Of a stretch of DNA of 64,000 nucleotides, positions 47,324 through 64,000 are shown piece after piece. Source of the DNA: Blastomussa wellsi (taxonomy: Eukaryota; Cnidaria; Anthozoa; Scleractinia; Plerogyridae); assembly GCA_947652115.1 (NCBI GenBank), contig OX393568.1, forward strand, positions 1,034,853 to 1,098,852, given 5' to 3'. Every line of letters begins with the position of its first letter. Position 1 is the stretch's first letter. The notes beneath the pieces are model-generated. The model did not search any database. It saw only the letters and a program-made list of their open reading frames with translations, and had not been told where the DNA came from. A program made the translations under genes and the position numbers.

Positions 47324-48013
47324 TTTTTTTTAAATTCCGTGTTAAGTTTCCCGCTTGAAACTGTGGCAAGATAGTACTACAAAATAACACAAATGATGTT
47401 TGTGAACGCGGGCAAAAGACGCAGCACGTGCCTTTGTTAGAAGCAAGAACACTATTTCCCCAACCAGGCTGTACAATGTCACGCTGTTAAATTATCTTCC
47501 GTGATGTTTGCTTTACTTTTCAGGTTAGAATTGGGCAGCGGAATGGTCTCAGTCGTACAGATGCGCATCAAATGAACCTTCTGTACCGAGGCCGTTGCGG
47601 AAGAGGGTAATGTCTACAGGTTTTAGGTAAAGTATGACCTGAGAGATCGGAACTCCAAATATAATTAAAAAATCCTATGAAACCTAGAGTTGAACAATCT
47701 TTTGGCATGAAATTGTCAGGCCTCTGTGCTCGTCATTTGTAGAGTCGTCATCTTGAATATTGTGGCCGCCCTCTCCCAGTAAACAAATTAACTATGTCTG
47801 CCAACATCCTTCAACATTAATTCGACCTCTGCCTTAACTCATTGACATTGATAATGGCTTACTTTCATTTATTTATTTATTATTATTTTTTGCAGGTCAT
47901 TTGGAAGTCAAGCATTAACCCTATTCAGATCGGGGGGGCTTTTGAGGCCCGCTCCAACTTTGAAGATGTATAACTTCATGGCAATTAAAGCTATTACCAC
48001 CAAACTTATATAA
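41464..48013 (+). CDS. G5: astacin protease with MITE-altered C-terminus (287 aa)
   Basis: Exons are 41464-41521, 42137-42307, 43517-43640, 44225-44316, 44972-45055, 46536-46669, 47524-47606 and 47896-48013. The protein has a signal peptide ([15 protein letters not shown]), a prosegment with YEGDMIL, the zinc helix [19 protein letters not shown] and the Met-turn SVMHYG. The astacin disulfide cysteines are present. All catalytic features are intact. In the last exon, seven codons after the splice site, the reading frame enters a TTAA-flanked MITE and continues for about 31 codons of element sequence to a stop inside it. The paralogue G6 ends within ten codons of the same splice site. Bases just after the right TTAA of the element match the end of the G6 last exon, including TGA. 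The altered tail follows the catalytic domain, so activity may survive. Convergent with G6. Confidence 0.92.
41936..42122. repeat. GATT tetranucleotide microsatellite before G5 exon 2
   Basis: A long GATT/ATTG array is followed by CATT and GATC units. It ends 14 bases before exon 2 and forms the 3' end of intron 1. Confidence 0.95.
42614..42661 (-). ncRNA. variant hammerhead ribozyme motif (Penelope tail)
   Basis: On the minus strand, stem I is GATTCG with CGAATC. The core reads CCGACGA, stem II is GGGC with GCTC, and GAAAC and GTC follow. Stem III is at most two base pairs. This fits the very small hammerheads reported in Penelope-like elements that cleave as dimers. The core has C in place of the usual U of CUGANGA, so activity is doubtful. 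Confidence 0.55.
43322..43369 (+). ncRNA. variant hammerhead ribozyme motif (Penelope tail)
   Basis: This is the plus-strand counterpart with GATTCG/CGAATC stem I, CCGACGA core, GGGC/GCTC stem II, GAAAC and GTC. It has the same U-to-C core deviation as its partner. Confidence 0.55.
44395..44560 (-). repeat. dispersed repeat family A, copy 3 (inverted)
   Basis: This is the complement of the motifs at 1030-1215 and 5830-5995, including CTTAATCTGCTCCATCCTTA and TATCACCTCTTTGG. It lies in G5 intron 4. Confidence 0.5.
44713..44881. mobile_element. MITE in G5 intron 4
   Basis: CCATTTCCGAGTTCTCTTTT on the left pairs with AAAAAAGAACTCGGAAATT on the right. AAAACGAGTCT and AGACTCGTTTT form an inner pair. 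Confidence 0.8.
45490..45800 (-). mobile_element. Penelope-like element terminal fragment with hammerhead, in G5 intron 5
   Basis: On the minus strand a roughly 100-codon frame (e.g. [20 protein letters not shown]) runs from 45779 into a segment ending in a hammerhead ribozyme motif at 45503-45546. I recall similar tail sequences from anthozoan Penelope-type repeats. No reverse transcriptase is seen, so the fragment is inactive. Confidence 0.6.
45503..45546 (-). ncRNA. hammerhead ribozyme motif
   Basis: On the minus strand, stem I is ATCGC with GCGAT. The core is CTGATGA, stem II is GGCT with AGCC around a ten-base loop, then GAAAC and the cleavage triplet GTC. All core residues fit the hammerhead consensus, but one extra A separates the core from stem II. 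Stem III is only A-U and C-G, the minimal form typical of Penelope-associated hammerheads that act as dimers. It lies in G5 intron 5, antisense to G5. Confidence 0.65.
46868..47160. mobile_element. MITE family D in G5 intron 6
   Basis: The element starts with CTCATTAATAATTCATCA. An inner inverted pair is CACAAGAGGCAGTGTTTCAT with ATGAAACACTGTCTCTCTTG, and it ends in TTTTATATATTACTT. A deleted copy lies at 38103-38175. Confidence 0.65.
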
Positions 48014-48559
48014 TACCAGTTTCAGTTGAATATTTATTTTAAACTGCTGAAATCCATAATGGCGGACACGATTTACAATGAGGACCAATTTGCTTTGCAT
48101 TTCAAATAATGTGTCATTCGTTATGAGGCATTAATGTTTTACAGTCCAATAACTTCAACGTTTAGGATATTTAATGAAATAAACGATTTTAAAGAAATCC
48201 AAAATGGCGGATTCAAGATGGCGGCTATTTCGATGTTAAAGACGTCATATTGACGTCATTATTGTTGCTGATGACAACTAACCTATTTTCATGCACATGA
48301 ATCTTATCACACAGGTTGCTGCTAAGACTTTGTGGTTATAAATCGAATCGTGAAGAAATATTGATTAACTAAAGCTTTTCAGCCAATAAAATATTACGTC
48401 ACCATGCCAACAAAGCATTTCAAATGACTACAATTCTTGTCTACATCATCCTGTGTTAATTTGGTGAATATAGCGTTAACTGTTTTGAGGCTTCCGAACT
48501 CCCCCCCCCCCCCCCCCCCCTAATCCCAGAAGGTTCAAAAAAGCCCGGTCTGAATAGGG
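47919..48559. mobile_element. TTAA-flanked piggyBac-like MITE in the G5 coding end
   Basis: The left terminus CCCTATTCAGATCGGG and right terminus (inverse CCCTATTCAGACCGGG) match at 15 of 16 bases. TTAA flanks both sides (47915-47918, 48560-48563). The 641-bp interior has no transposase. It contains a run of about 20 C near 48500. Confidence 0.9.
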
Positions 48560-48591
48560 TTAATTAAATGAAGACGAACAGCATACAGTGG

Positions 48592-48597
48592 AATAAA
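48592..48597 (+). terminator. likely original poly(A) signal of G5
   Basis: AATAAA (GGAATAAATG) lies about 30 bases beyond the right end of the MITE, in the segment that would have followed the original stop codon. The inserted element may supply a new end instead. Confidence 0.45.
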
Positions 48598-49419
48598 TGT
48601 AAACCAAAGCAAAATAAAAGCAGTATAAATTACATATTTGCGTCTTATTTTGTAATTGCAATTGCACAAAACTTCATGAAGGATTGGATTCGCACTGGAA
48701 CTTGAAAGAACTTGAACCGTGGCTACCGCACTGGCAGGGAACCACCGCATGAAAGAATTTGAATGTAGTTATATATTTAATTTAAATAAATCCGCTTTCC
48801 CCCAACATTTTACTGCCAGGAAGGCAAAACAGGGTATAAGGTGATTCTAAGGGTTGTGGATGCTACCTGAATTCTGGTTTAAAAATGTCTTTGCTTCTTA
48901 ACTGGAAACCCATAATCAACATGTGTAATAGGATAGATGGTAACTTTTTAGCTTCATGGTGACATTGGCAGATCCAATAATTTTTTATTTGGGGGAACAA
49001 ACTTTGACTCAGTTGAGAAAATTTCAACGTCAAACAAGTAGTAAAAACAAAAAAATCGGTTAGGGAAAGGGGTCTATAAACAGGTGGATGTATAAAAGTA
49101 AATGCTGAGTATTTGTACATAAAAGGTGTGTGAAGAGGAGACGGGCTCATAAAATTTTTCTGACTGATCAGGGCGCGGGGGGGGGAGGAATAACTAATTC
49201 CACTCATTTAGAAGGGGGTGTTACCTAATATTTTTCTTCTTGAAGCCAATTTTACTTGAATTGTTTCAGCGATTGATTTCCAAAGTGTAGAGAAAAATAT
49301 TCACCAAGTTTCTTCTGGCTCGATTTAAAAATTATATAATTGTACTTTTTTAAGATTAAATTGAACAAACTGTTGACGCCGGGAAAAATAGCTTTTAACC
49401 CATTGCAGTCAGTGCCATA

Positions 49420-49860
49420 CCACCGATACCATAAGGCTCCAATTTGGCAAACAAAATTTGATGGTCAAGTGAAGCAAAGGCTTTAAAAGATCTAAGAAAA
49501 CATCTGTGGTGATTTCGTGCCGATCGATAGCGGACTAAATTGTTTTTGACAAGATTTAACGCAAGTGATGTCGAATGATTTTTACGAAATCCACATCACT
49601 TTAGAAATTTTCAATTTTCCTCAAAATACCTCTGTTTAAGGAAAGATTGATAACGTTCAGAGGTGCGCAAATGTAGTGAAAGAATTTTTGATTACATGCA
49701 GTGGGATGTTATCATAACCGGCGGCTTTGCCCGCAAATATTTCCAATCCGGTTATATAGGTAGGTGTTAGAGTTATAGGCACGTTGTTGTCAGAAAGTAA
49801 TGGACGAAAAGAATAGTTAACAGTAGGTATAGCTTTTCCCATGTTGAGACGGATATTAGA
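49420..49860 (-). pseudogene. degenerate LINE reverse-transcriptase fragment
   Basis: Minus-strand translation includes GKAAGYDNIPLHVIKNSF. This resembles the G-AAG-DNIP motif at the start of jockey/CR1-like reverse transcriptases. Farther along, in another frame, it includes FKAFASLDHQILFAKL, resembling the F/LDLSKAFD-VDH-IL segment. Frameshifts and stops break it. Confidence 0.7.
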
Positions 49861-50157
49861 GAAGACCAGAGAAATATTTACATGATGACTCGGAGTCTTT
49901 ATATTAATTTACAGAAACTGTCAGCAACCAGCCTTGAGATCCATTATCGTCCTCCCTTCTGATTTCAATGACTCAGCTTCCAAGTTGATTTGAGATCGTT
50001 TTTTGCGCCTTCCAATCTGTTGTCATAGTATAATCGCTTACCAGTTCGAATTAAATGATTTAGCTTGTTTTTGTATTTATTATACCGCAATTTTCTCAAC
50101 ACCAGACAGACTTTAGTCATTTCACGTCGTTGTTTTACAGAGGAATGTACAAAGAAC

Positions 50158-50296
50158 GGTTGGATAAAAGTGAAGAATGCTCATCGCAGTGAATTTCCAA
50201 TTTAAGAAAGAAGCCTGAAAAAGACAAGGCTTCAACGGACGAACCCGTGGCCTGCGCGATACCGGTGCGATGCTCTATCAACTGAGCTATGAAGCC
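50158..50296 (-). repeat. tRNA-derived SINE
   Basis: The minus-strand head has GGCTTCA and TGAAGCC that can form an acceptor-like stem, box A (TAGCTCAGTTGATAGAGC) and box B (GGGTTCGTCC). It is followed by a tail with CAGGCTTCTTTC and GGAAATTCACTGCGAT. It is a SINE rather than a free tRNA, because the tail is attached and the T-stem is weak. Confidence 0.75.
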
Positions 50297-50415
50297 ACAT
50301 ATTGGGAGCGTGGTCAATTTATTGAGTTTATATTTTCTTGTGGAGTGAAATGATGTGAAGTTTGTATGAAATAACTCATATTTGACCTGCGGATGCAGAT
50401 GAAGACCAGATTAAC

Positions 50416-50514
50416 GGGTTAGAATCCCGTTGAAGCCCTAATATTTTTAGGCTTCTTCTTTGCAATTGCTTAAGTTGGAAATTCACTGCGATAATCATTC
50501 TTCACTTTCGTCTA
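50416..50514 (+). repeat. SINE, 3' half
   Basis: GGGTTAGAATCCCGTTGAAG, then AGGCTTCTTC, GGAAATTCACTGCGATAATC and CACTTTCG match the neighbouring minus-strand SINE, in opposite orientation. The box A part is missing. Confidence 0.65.
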
Positions 50515-51753
50515 CATCCGAAGTTCAAATATTAAGACGGAATCCGTTAGGACTTCGAGCATTCAGTGGACAAAATTATGTACTAAAATGATTTACACCT
50601 TATTACAAGCTTTTGTGTTACTACTTGAAATATATTATCAAGAGAAATCTTTTCTTGCAACACCAAACATCGAAGTTCCACTGAATGCCACTGAATCGCT
50701 TAAAATATGTGAGATTTTTTCTATAGCTTGCGAGCTTTGAAATTCATTCTCTCAGTCTCTGATAAGAAATTGTTGTACCAAAATTATTTACACCTTATTG
50801 CAAACGTTTTAGTTACTGCTTCAAATAGAAATCTTGTCTAACAACACCAAACATCGAAAACAAATTTCGAAGTTCCACTATAATACCACTGAATCGCTTA
50901 AAGACGATTTTACAAAATGGCTACACGTTAGATTTTGCCAACAGTTTGTGATCTTTAAAATTCATTTTCTCTGGCTCTGATAAGAAATTGTTGTCAGTGT
51001 TATCGCGGATAATTACTTACATCTTTACCTTTTATTAAGGGTGAAAAATAACGCAATATGGTTTAAATTTTTCTGGTACTCTATTTTCGTCCAACTCAAA
51101 TAAATATTACTCAACTTCCTGATGGATTCCGTCTTAATTATTTCATATATACTTTACAAAGAACGGTTTCTTCTGTCGCCCGTCCGAGTTTCAATCAGCC
51201 AGAGCTAAAATAGTATTTTTTCAGTGACAACTCCAATAGAAAAAGAAACATTTTGCCAGCCAGTAACATTTGGGTTGGGAACAGTTAAAGTGAGGAACAG
51301 ACTCATTGGGTGCCCCTGGAAAGAGTGAGGGATGGTGGGGTTAAGTGGAGGGAGGGATGTGCAAATGAGAGACTCCCAAAGGAGGGGGGGGGGGGGGGGG
51401 AAGGCGAGATTATTTGGCCCACTAACATCAACAGCCCCAAAACGTGTTTACACCAATGGAAACAAATAGTGGTCAACTTTTGTTGAAATTACTATGATGG
51501 GTTTACTGAAGCTGTATGTGAAATGATATCGTTGTGATACCAACAGGATCTCTACTTGAAAAATTCAGGCTAACTTTTTCCTGTTCTGTTCTTGTGGTTT
51601 AATGATTGCGTGTCGTTTTACTACCAAGCTGAAAAATCATGGGGGCCCTTACAGGAACAGGAACTTGTTGAACCAGTGATGCATGGATATTTGGAGAGAA
51701 TTCCTGTAATGGTTTAGGAGTTTTATGAATTACAATAATGCTTTAATAATACT

Positions 51754-51759
51754 TTTATT
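51754..51759 (-). terminator. poly(A) signal of G6
   Basis: AATAAA on the minus strand lies about 47 bases after the G6 stop, in a context (TTAAAAGCAGAATAAA) conserved with G4. Confidence 0.6.
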
Positions 51760-51805
51760 CTGCTTTTAACTGGTTTATATTTATCCCATTCTAGTCTATA
51801 CGACT

Positions 51806-58861
<7,056 letters not shown>

Positions 58862-59006
58862 GTTTCCTCATCACAGCACCAAAACCGTGTGATAAAAACT
58901 GAAATATAACTGAGTATTTACGGACTTCAATTGTTAACTCATTTGCAAACGGCATGATGACATCTTTGTTTGAGATAGGCGGGGGAAAGTCTGGTCTGGT
59001 CTGAAA

Positions 59007-59035
59007 ATCTTGTTCAAATGCATCTGCCTCAGATG
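59007..59035 (-). promoter_or_regulatory. shared upstream block of G6
   Basis: On the minus strand, CATCTGAGGCAGATGCATTT is followed by GAACAAGATT, about 146-174 bases before the start codon. It is almost identical to G5 and G7. Confidence 0.6.
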
Positions 59036-60477
59036 AAAGGCGACTCCCCCGTTTTTCTCAACAGGTGATTCGCCGTCGCGTCAAAGCGTTTTATTATTCA
59101 GCGGAGATCGCTATTATGTGCTAGCAAAGTGAGCACTGTTAATGAGAGGCTTAAACAAAGAAATGAAAATCGCGCCGTCAAGACGGCAGGAATAAGAAAT
59201 AAAATTGCAATGAATATTGAACAGAGTAAGTATAAAGGCTGATACTAAATGACTCAAACTAAAGTTTAGTATTTGAAGGACAAATGACGTTATTCCTGAT
59301 ATACGCTACGCTTTTCCTCTTCCACGATATTTTTTTCCCCACCACCTCCACCCCAACACTTCCTATTCATACACATGCTGTGATATTTGATATTGAGGTG
59401 AGTCTGTTTGATAGAAGTTTTATAATGTATGACAAATGATTTGCTTTCATTTTATTAAAATTTACAAACCTGGATCCAAGCAATAACCTTTCATAACGGA
59501 ATGTTATTTCAGGCTTACCTGGCTTCACTTCGTAACCGGTAACCCTGTTAACTCTATAGTGTTTAATAGTTTAGGTTATTCCACCGAAATAGAACTTGCA
59601 ATATATTTTCATTCAAACTTTCTCTGTTGAATTGGTTGCTTTTGTTAAGGGAATTTAAATTTTCAAGCAAAAAGGTGTGGTGTATGCCGGTATTTGTTTA
59701 AGAGCAGGACGACCTTGAATATACCCCATAATCCCATAAATTAACAGCTTTTAAATGCGTTTTCATTCTAACCGTTCATTGCACGCATTTTGTGTGAGCA
59801 GATTAATAGGAACAAAGCAAAGCATTAAAAACGAATGTATAGCATTGATGTCGAGAAGCGATTTGATGTATGTTTCGCGATGAAGACACGCATCTTCAAT
59901 CGACAAGGTTTTAATATATTTCAAGCGCGCAGTGGTCTTGAGGCCGCAATTAGAACCACGATGGCAACGCCTACGAGGACGTCCTGCTAAAAATGCATTT
60001 ACATTTCAAGTAAGAATCTCGCAACTCTCAAATTTTTTTTGTGTTATTATCAGTATCAGCGATAATAATTCTTCTTTGATTTTTAAGCTCTTATTTAATG
60101 CAAACTAGAAACATGAAAGACTCGCCGTTACATGTGGCTCACGTCATCATCATCATCACTTAGTTATTCGCCACATTGTGAAAGATTATTGAGTTACAAT
60201 TGGAGCGGAATTAGTAAGGCGAGGAGACCTCCAAGAAACCACCAGGCTTATAGAAGGAGCCCATCTCGGTAATCAATATATTTGAAAATTAACCTGTGGA
60301 AGTGCGGCTAGGCAAATTCAGAATCATCTTTTTCTTAAAAGTTGGAAAGCTTGTTGAACCAGTGATGGATGTTGGCAGAGAATTCCAAATTTTAGGACCT
60401 TGTTAGATTATCTAAAACTGCTTAGGATGTGTACGACAGTGATGTGATCGATGTACTTGACTACTTGTCCGGAACAA

Positions 60478-60655
60478 ATTAAGAAGCATCGGCGATCCTC
60501 GCATTACTACGTCAGTTAGTGCTGGCGTGTTTGCGGTACAACATTTTATTCCAAGCGCGACACATAGCTGGCAGCAAAAACGTGTTAGCTGATAGTCTTT
60601 CTGGCTTGCAGGTGGAAAAATTCAAACGCATATCCCGGGGCATGGAAATCATTTA
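60478..60655 (+). pseudogene. DIRS/Gypsy-like RNase H fragment
   Basis: Translation gives LRQLVLACLRYNILFQARH, then AGSKNVLADSLSGLQVEKFK. This matches the RNase H end of DIRS-type or related retroelements (H-AG--N--AD-LS). A short isolated fragment without other domains. Confidence 0.65.
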
Positions 60656-60689
60656 TTTGGTAAATATATAAAAATAAACAAATAGAGTG

Positions 60690-61520
60690 CAGAGAATACG
60701 TTAAATATTTAGGAGTCCTGATAGACTACAAACTTTCCTGGAATAACCTATGGACACGATTCTTTTAAAAATCAGTAGAACGGTTGGGCTTTTATCAATA
60801 CTGCGACATTTTGTTTCTTTTAACACACTTATTTCTAATTATCACTCCCTGCATGGTAGCGCCCTATCTTCGATACGGTCTAATTTTTTAGTCCTTCAGA
60901 AACGCGCTCTTCGCTTTATCTTCTTCGCTAAACCGCGCGATTATGCCATCCCACTCTTTATAAACACAAAAATTTTACCTATTAACTTTCTCTCAGTATT
61001 ATCAGCTATGAGCAACAACTTGGTACCGACAAATATTCAGCAAATTGAGTAGTATAGCCTGAATTAAACCAATACTACCGAGGAGTGCACCGATTGTCAC
61101 AACTATGGCGAAGTGGAGGCATGCGAGCATTTGGCGAGCTTGGTTCCACTTCGCCATAGTTGTGACAATCGGTGCACGACGCAGGTGGTATTCGTTTAAT
61201 TCAGGCTATACTACTAACTGTTTCTTCAACTTTCTCATGTACATTCATACGCCACTAGATCGTCTACTTCTCAAAACTTCTATATCAAAAAAAATCGAAT
61301 CTTGAAATGCTAAAAAACTCTAGGCTCGATTTCCGCCGCTCTCTAGAGTCCGGTCTTCATCGAACCTAAAAAAACTCCTTCTCGTGCCAAATTGTGGAAC
61401 GAGATACCGACCAAGTTGCGCACACTTTCAAAACGCAAATTTAAATTTAACATTCGTGCATTATTGCTAGATATTTTGGAGACCGGTGATACCTATTATG
61501 AGATTGATGCCTGCCTATAA
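60690..61520 (+). pseudogene. degenerate LINE reverse-transcriptase C-terminus
   Basis: Translation includes EYVKYLGVLIDYKLSWNN, then after a frameshift ILLKISRTVGLLSILRHFV, and LQKRALRFIFFAKPRDYAIP. After a palindromic insertion (61048-61215) it continues with RAKLWNEIPTKLRTLSKRKF and DILETGDTYYEIDA before a stop. These are typical of the thumb and C-terminal end of jockey/CR1-type non-LTR elements. A frameshift and the insertion show it is dead. Confidence 0.8.
61048..61215. mobile_element. palindromic MITE inside the LINE fragment
   Basis: The ends AGTAGTATAGCCTGAATTAA and TTAATTCAGGCTATACTACT pair. The inner GTGCACCGATTGTCACAACT (then ATGGCGAAGTGG) also has its complement. The loop is about 20 bases. 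Confidence 0.85.
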
Positions 61521-62567
61521 AGCAGCGAGCTACTGTTTTTATTTTCCTTTCCTCAAAGTTTAAAAGCATCCTTTTCATATGTTGTTTTTCTCATTAATCT
61601 GAAGAACTTTCCTTTTTTCCTACTTTTTTTCTATTCTCATTTTGTGCAGTATTCTTCTTAAATATTACTCCTAGCCGCCTAGATAAGCTCTGCCATTTGC
61701 GGTGCCCGGCAAGACATCTGTCAAAAATATTATTTGCTTAACTCAAAAAAATAAAGTCTTGAAAGTCTTGAAACATGCATCAAATTGCTTCTTGACATCA
61801 GTACTATACATCCGTTTTTACATTTTTGCTTTGCTTTGTTCCTATTATTCTTCTCACACAAAAAGCGTGCAATGAGCGGTTGAGCGGTTATGGGATTATG
61901 GGGTATATTCAAGGTCATCCTGCTCTTAAACAAATACCGGCACGCACCACACCAATTCAACAGGGAAGGTTTGAATGAAAATATATTGTGGGTTCTATTT
62001 CGGTTAGTCTCCTTCGCAGCCGTTTTTTGGGATGTCACGCAAACGAAGGGGACTATATTTCGGTAGAATCACCTTAAACTGTTAAATAAACACTATAAAC
62101 AACGTTATGCAGTGAAGCCAGGTAAGCCTGAAATAACATTCCGTTATTGCTTGGATCCAGGTTTGTAAATTTTAATAACATGAAAGCAAGTCGTTTGTCA
62201 AAGTTTACAAAACTTCTATCGAACAGTGCAACCTCAATATCAAATATCACAGCATGTGTATGAATAGGAAGTGTGGGGGTGGAGGTGGTGGGGAAAAGAA
62301 ATGTCGTGGAAGCGGAAAAGCCAAACGTATATCAGGAATAACGTCTTTTCTCCTTCAAATACTAAACTTTAGTTTGATTCATCTATTGTAATGCCAAGTT
62401 GTAATTTTCATTCCAATTTTATTTCTAATCCCTGCCGCCCTGGCCCAACAATTTTCATTTCTTTGAATTGCATAAGCCTACCATTAACATTGTTCGCTAG
62501 CACGTAATAACGATCACCGCGACGGCTAATAACATCACCTGTTGAGAAAAACAGGGGAGTCGCCTTT

Positions 62568-62597
62568 CATCTGAGGCAGATGCATTTGAACAAGATT
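62568..62597 (+). promoter_or_regulatory. shared upstream block of G7
   Basis: CATCTGAGGCAGATGCATTT then GAACAAGATT lies about 137-166 bases before the G7 start codon, followed by ATCTCAAACAAAGAT. Confidence 0.6.
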
Positions 62598-62733
62598 TCC
62601 AGATCACTTTCCCCACGCTTATCTCAAACAAAGATGTCATCATGCTTTGCAGGTGAGTTAACAATTGAAGTCCGTAAATACTCAGTTAGTTTTCAGTTTT
62701 TATCACACGGATTTGGTGCTGTGAGGAGGAAAC

Positions 62734-62791
62734 ATGAAGTGGCTCTACGCTCTTGTTCTGTGTGGAGTGGTGTTCGCCGAGAATCCCCAAG
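62734..62791 (+). CDS. G7: astacin gene, signal-peptide exon only
   Basis: The single exon encodes a signal peptide ([18 protein letters not shown]) and ends at a GGTAAG donor in the same phase and length (58 bases) as exon 1 of G3 to G6. The first 17 residues are identical to the G6 peptide. The rest of the gene must lie to the right of the window. Intron 1 contains an ACCCAGTG-rich element and a Penelope-like tail. Whether the downstream gene is intact cannot be seen. Confidence 0.8.
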
Positions 62792-63366
62792 GTAAGCTTG
62801 TTCCCTCTTTGAAAGGTTTTAGCTATCTTTGGATGAGGATATTTCAATCTTCGCCTTTTTGTACGACTACTAAATGAATCGAAAGTTATTCTTCGTCTGT
62901 GATTCTAACAGATGCATGCAAGTAACGGAATGAAACAAATCTGAGAAGTAGGTGACCATTTCATTGGCCCTTTTCGCGCTCGTAGAGCCAGTCAATCGAA
63001 AGCTCGTTCGACCATGAATTTCTTCGCATTGTTAAAAATAAGTGCAGCCAACGAGACGATAGCCGTGTAGGTCTGCCCATGCACAGTATTTTGACAATGT
63101 GATGAAGGAATTCATGGTCGATTACAGGACATACCCAACAAGCTCATGTCTATTTGTCTTTTACCATAAAAAATCAAAGCCAAAAGGATTATGCGAAGAA
63201 GTAAAAGTGTGAAAAAAAACTAAAATTCTAAAACCAAATTAAAGTTCATACTACGTAGAGCAACTAAAAACCAAAATGTAGAAACATAATTTTAGCATCT
63301 AACCTTTATTCAGTTCGGAAATTCTTGAAAACCACATGAATTACTACAAAGTTCAGTCCGACACAT

Positions 63367-63649
63367 ACACCCCTCTGTAACAGACCCACTGAAACCCTAC
63401 CCAGTGGATTATTTTCCCCGAACCAGCGGAAAATTTAGTCTTCTCAGTACCCAGTAAATATTTTGATTTTACCCAGTGACTGTGCGGTGTTACCCAGTGT
63501 ATTTTGTTTGCAAAAAATAATAACAAATAAGCAAAATAAAATAGAAAACGAGCGGACCAGGCCCAGTGGAAAATTAGCCAACCCGGTGACTTTTTTCCCG
63601 AAAACCCAGTGAGGATAAAGATTCCACTGGGTCTGTTACAAAGAGGTGT
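63367..63649 (+). mobile_element. ACCCAGTG-rich element, copy 2 (with TIRs), in G7 intron 1
   Basis: Termini ACACCCCTCTGTAACAGACC and the inverted near-copy GTCTGTTACAAAGAGGTGT bound a 283-bp element with about ten ACCCAGTG-like octamers. The mirrored site in G6 intron 1 lacks it, so it inserted after the G6/G7 duplication. Confidence 0.85.
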
Positions 63650-63852
63650 TCATAGTGGTTCGGTTGAACACGGCAAAAATAAACAGATTCCGTTCAACGA
63701 GTTTCCCTTCAAACTTTGCTGTTTTTCCATTCACAGATTAATTCAATCCGAGGTTCATATTTATCTTGAAAACCATTTTTATGATTTCCCCTTAATGAGT
63801 CCGTTTCCATGCAATTTGTTGCTTATTTCTGATAACTAACCGCACTAAACTT

Positions 63853-63962
63853 CGCTCCGACGAAGGGCCAACGCTCGAAACGTCAGCAATTGAATCTCTT
63901 TACGTTGGCCAATTGACATTATCAACCCAGTTGATAGAACCAAATTATATTGTTATACTTCA

Positions 63963-64000
<38 letters not shown>
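63853..64000 (+). mobile_element. Penelope-like element tail in G7 intron 1, cut by the window end
   Basis: Contains the hammerhead-like CCGACGA, GGGC, GCTCGAAACGTC order and the tail TCTTTACGTTGGCCAATTGA. It is mirrored at 57492-57731 in G6, so it was present before the duplication. Confidence 0.75.

Larger units (their letters stand above)
48564..51805. other. G5/G6 convergent intergenic region
   Basis: The stretch contains the displaced original 3' UTR of G5, a degenerate LINE fragment (49420-49860), two inverted SINE segments (50158-50514) and a run of about 15 G near 51390. No further protease exon was seen. Confidence 0.5.
58862..62733. other. G6/G7 divergent intergenic region (inverted duplication)
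   Basis: The two flanks are inverted copies, centred near 60.8 kb, containing the promoters of G6 and G7. Between about 59890 and 61770 there is unpaired sequence with DIRS-like and LINE fragments. No extra gene was recognised. Confidence 0.65.

Noticed and set aside
50227..50296. functional tRNA gene on the minus strand
   Set aside because: The acceptor-like stem pairs, but the T-stem is poor and a SINE tail is directly attached, shared with a neighbouring copy.

Overview
This is eukaryotic, intron-rich, AT-rich DNA that most resembles a hexacorallian (coral or sea anemone) genome. The reasons are secreted astacin proteases of the cnidarian type, one ending in a ShK domain, and dispersed repeats of kinds I associate with corals: tRNA-like SINEs, Penelope-like elements with hammerhead motifs, and TTAA-flanked piggyBac elements. 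The species cannot be named from the sequence. All calls were made by eye, without alignment software.

The window is a tandem and inverted cluster of seven astacin-family zinc metalloprotease genes (G1 to G7 here). G1 (3643 to 675, minus) is cut by the left edge. G2 (17740 to 10522, minus) is astacin plus a uromodulin/GP2-type D8C domain and a Pro/Thr linker. G3 (25355 to 19871, minus) is astacin, a glycine tract and a C-terminal ShK domain. G4 (37300 to 29356, minus), G5 (41464 to 48013, plus) and G6 (58861 to 51806, minus) are short astacins with a small tail. G7 (62734 onward, plus) has only its signal-peptide exon inside the window. Exon sizes and phases are almost constant: about 58, 168-174, 124, 92, 84, 131-143 and 83-112 bases, then a variable last exon. 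The zinc-binding helix is always split between exons 4 and 5. With these exon models G3 to G6 give closed reading frames of 298, 264, 287 and 256 residues.

Architecture: G4/G5 and G6/G7 are divergent pairs, and G5/G6 are convergent. The G6/G7 pair lies in a large inverted duplication centred near 60.8 kb whose right arm runs off the window. Upstream regions of G3 to G7 share a block with two E-box-like hexamers, so the genes are probably co-regulated. A digestive, developmental or venom/nematocyst role is possible, and the sequence does not decide which.

Most of the rest is transposon-derived: one piggyBac element with a shortened transposase (6511-8621), at least 15 MITE-like inverted-repeat elements mostly in introns, tRNA-like SINEs, Penelope fragments with hammerhead ribozyme motifs, degenerate LINE and DIRS-like fragments, and microsatellites. 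The most striking event is a TTAA-flanked MITE inserted a few codons before the stop of G5, which gives it a new C-terminus.
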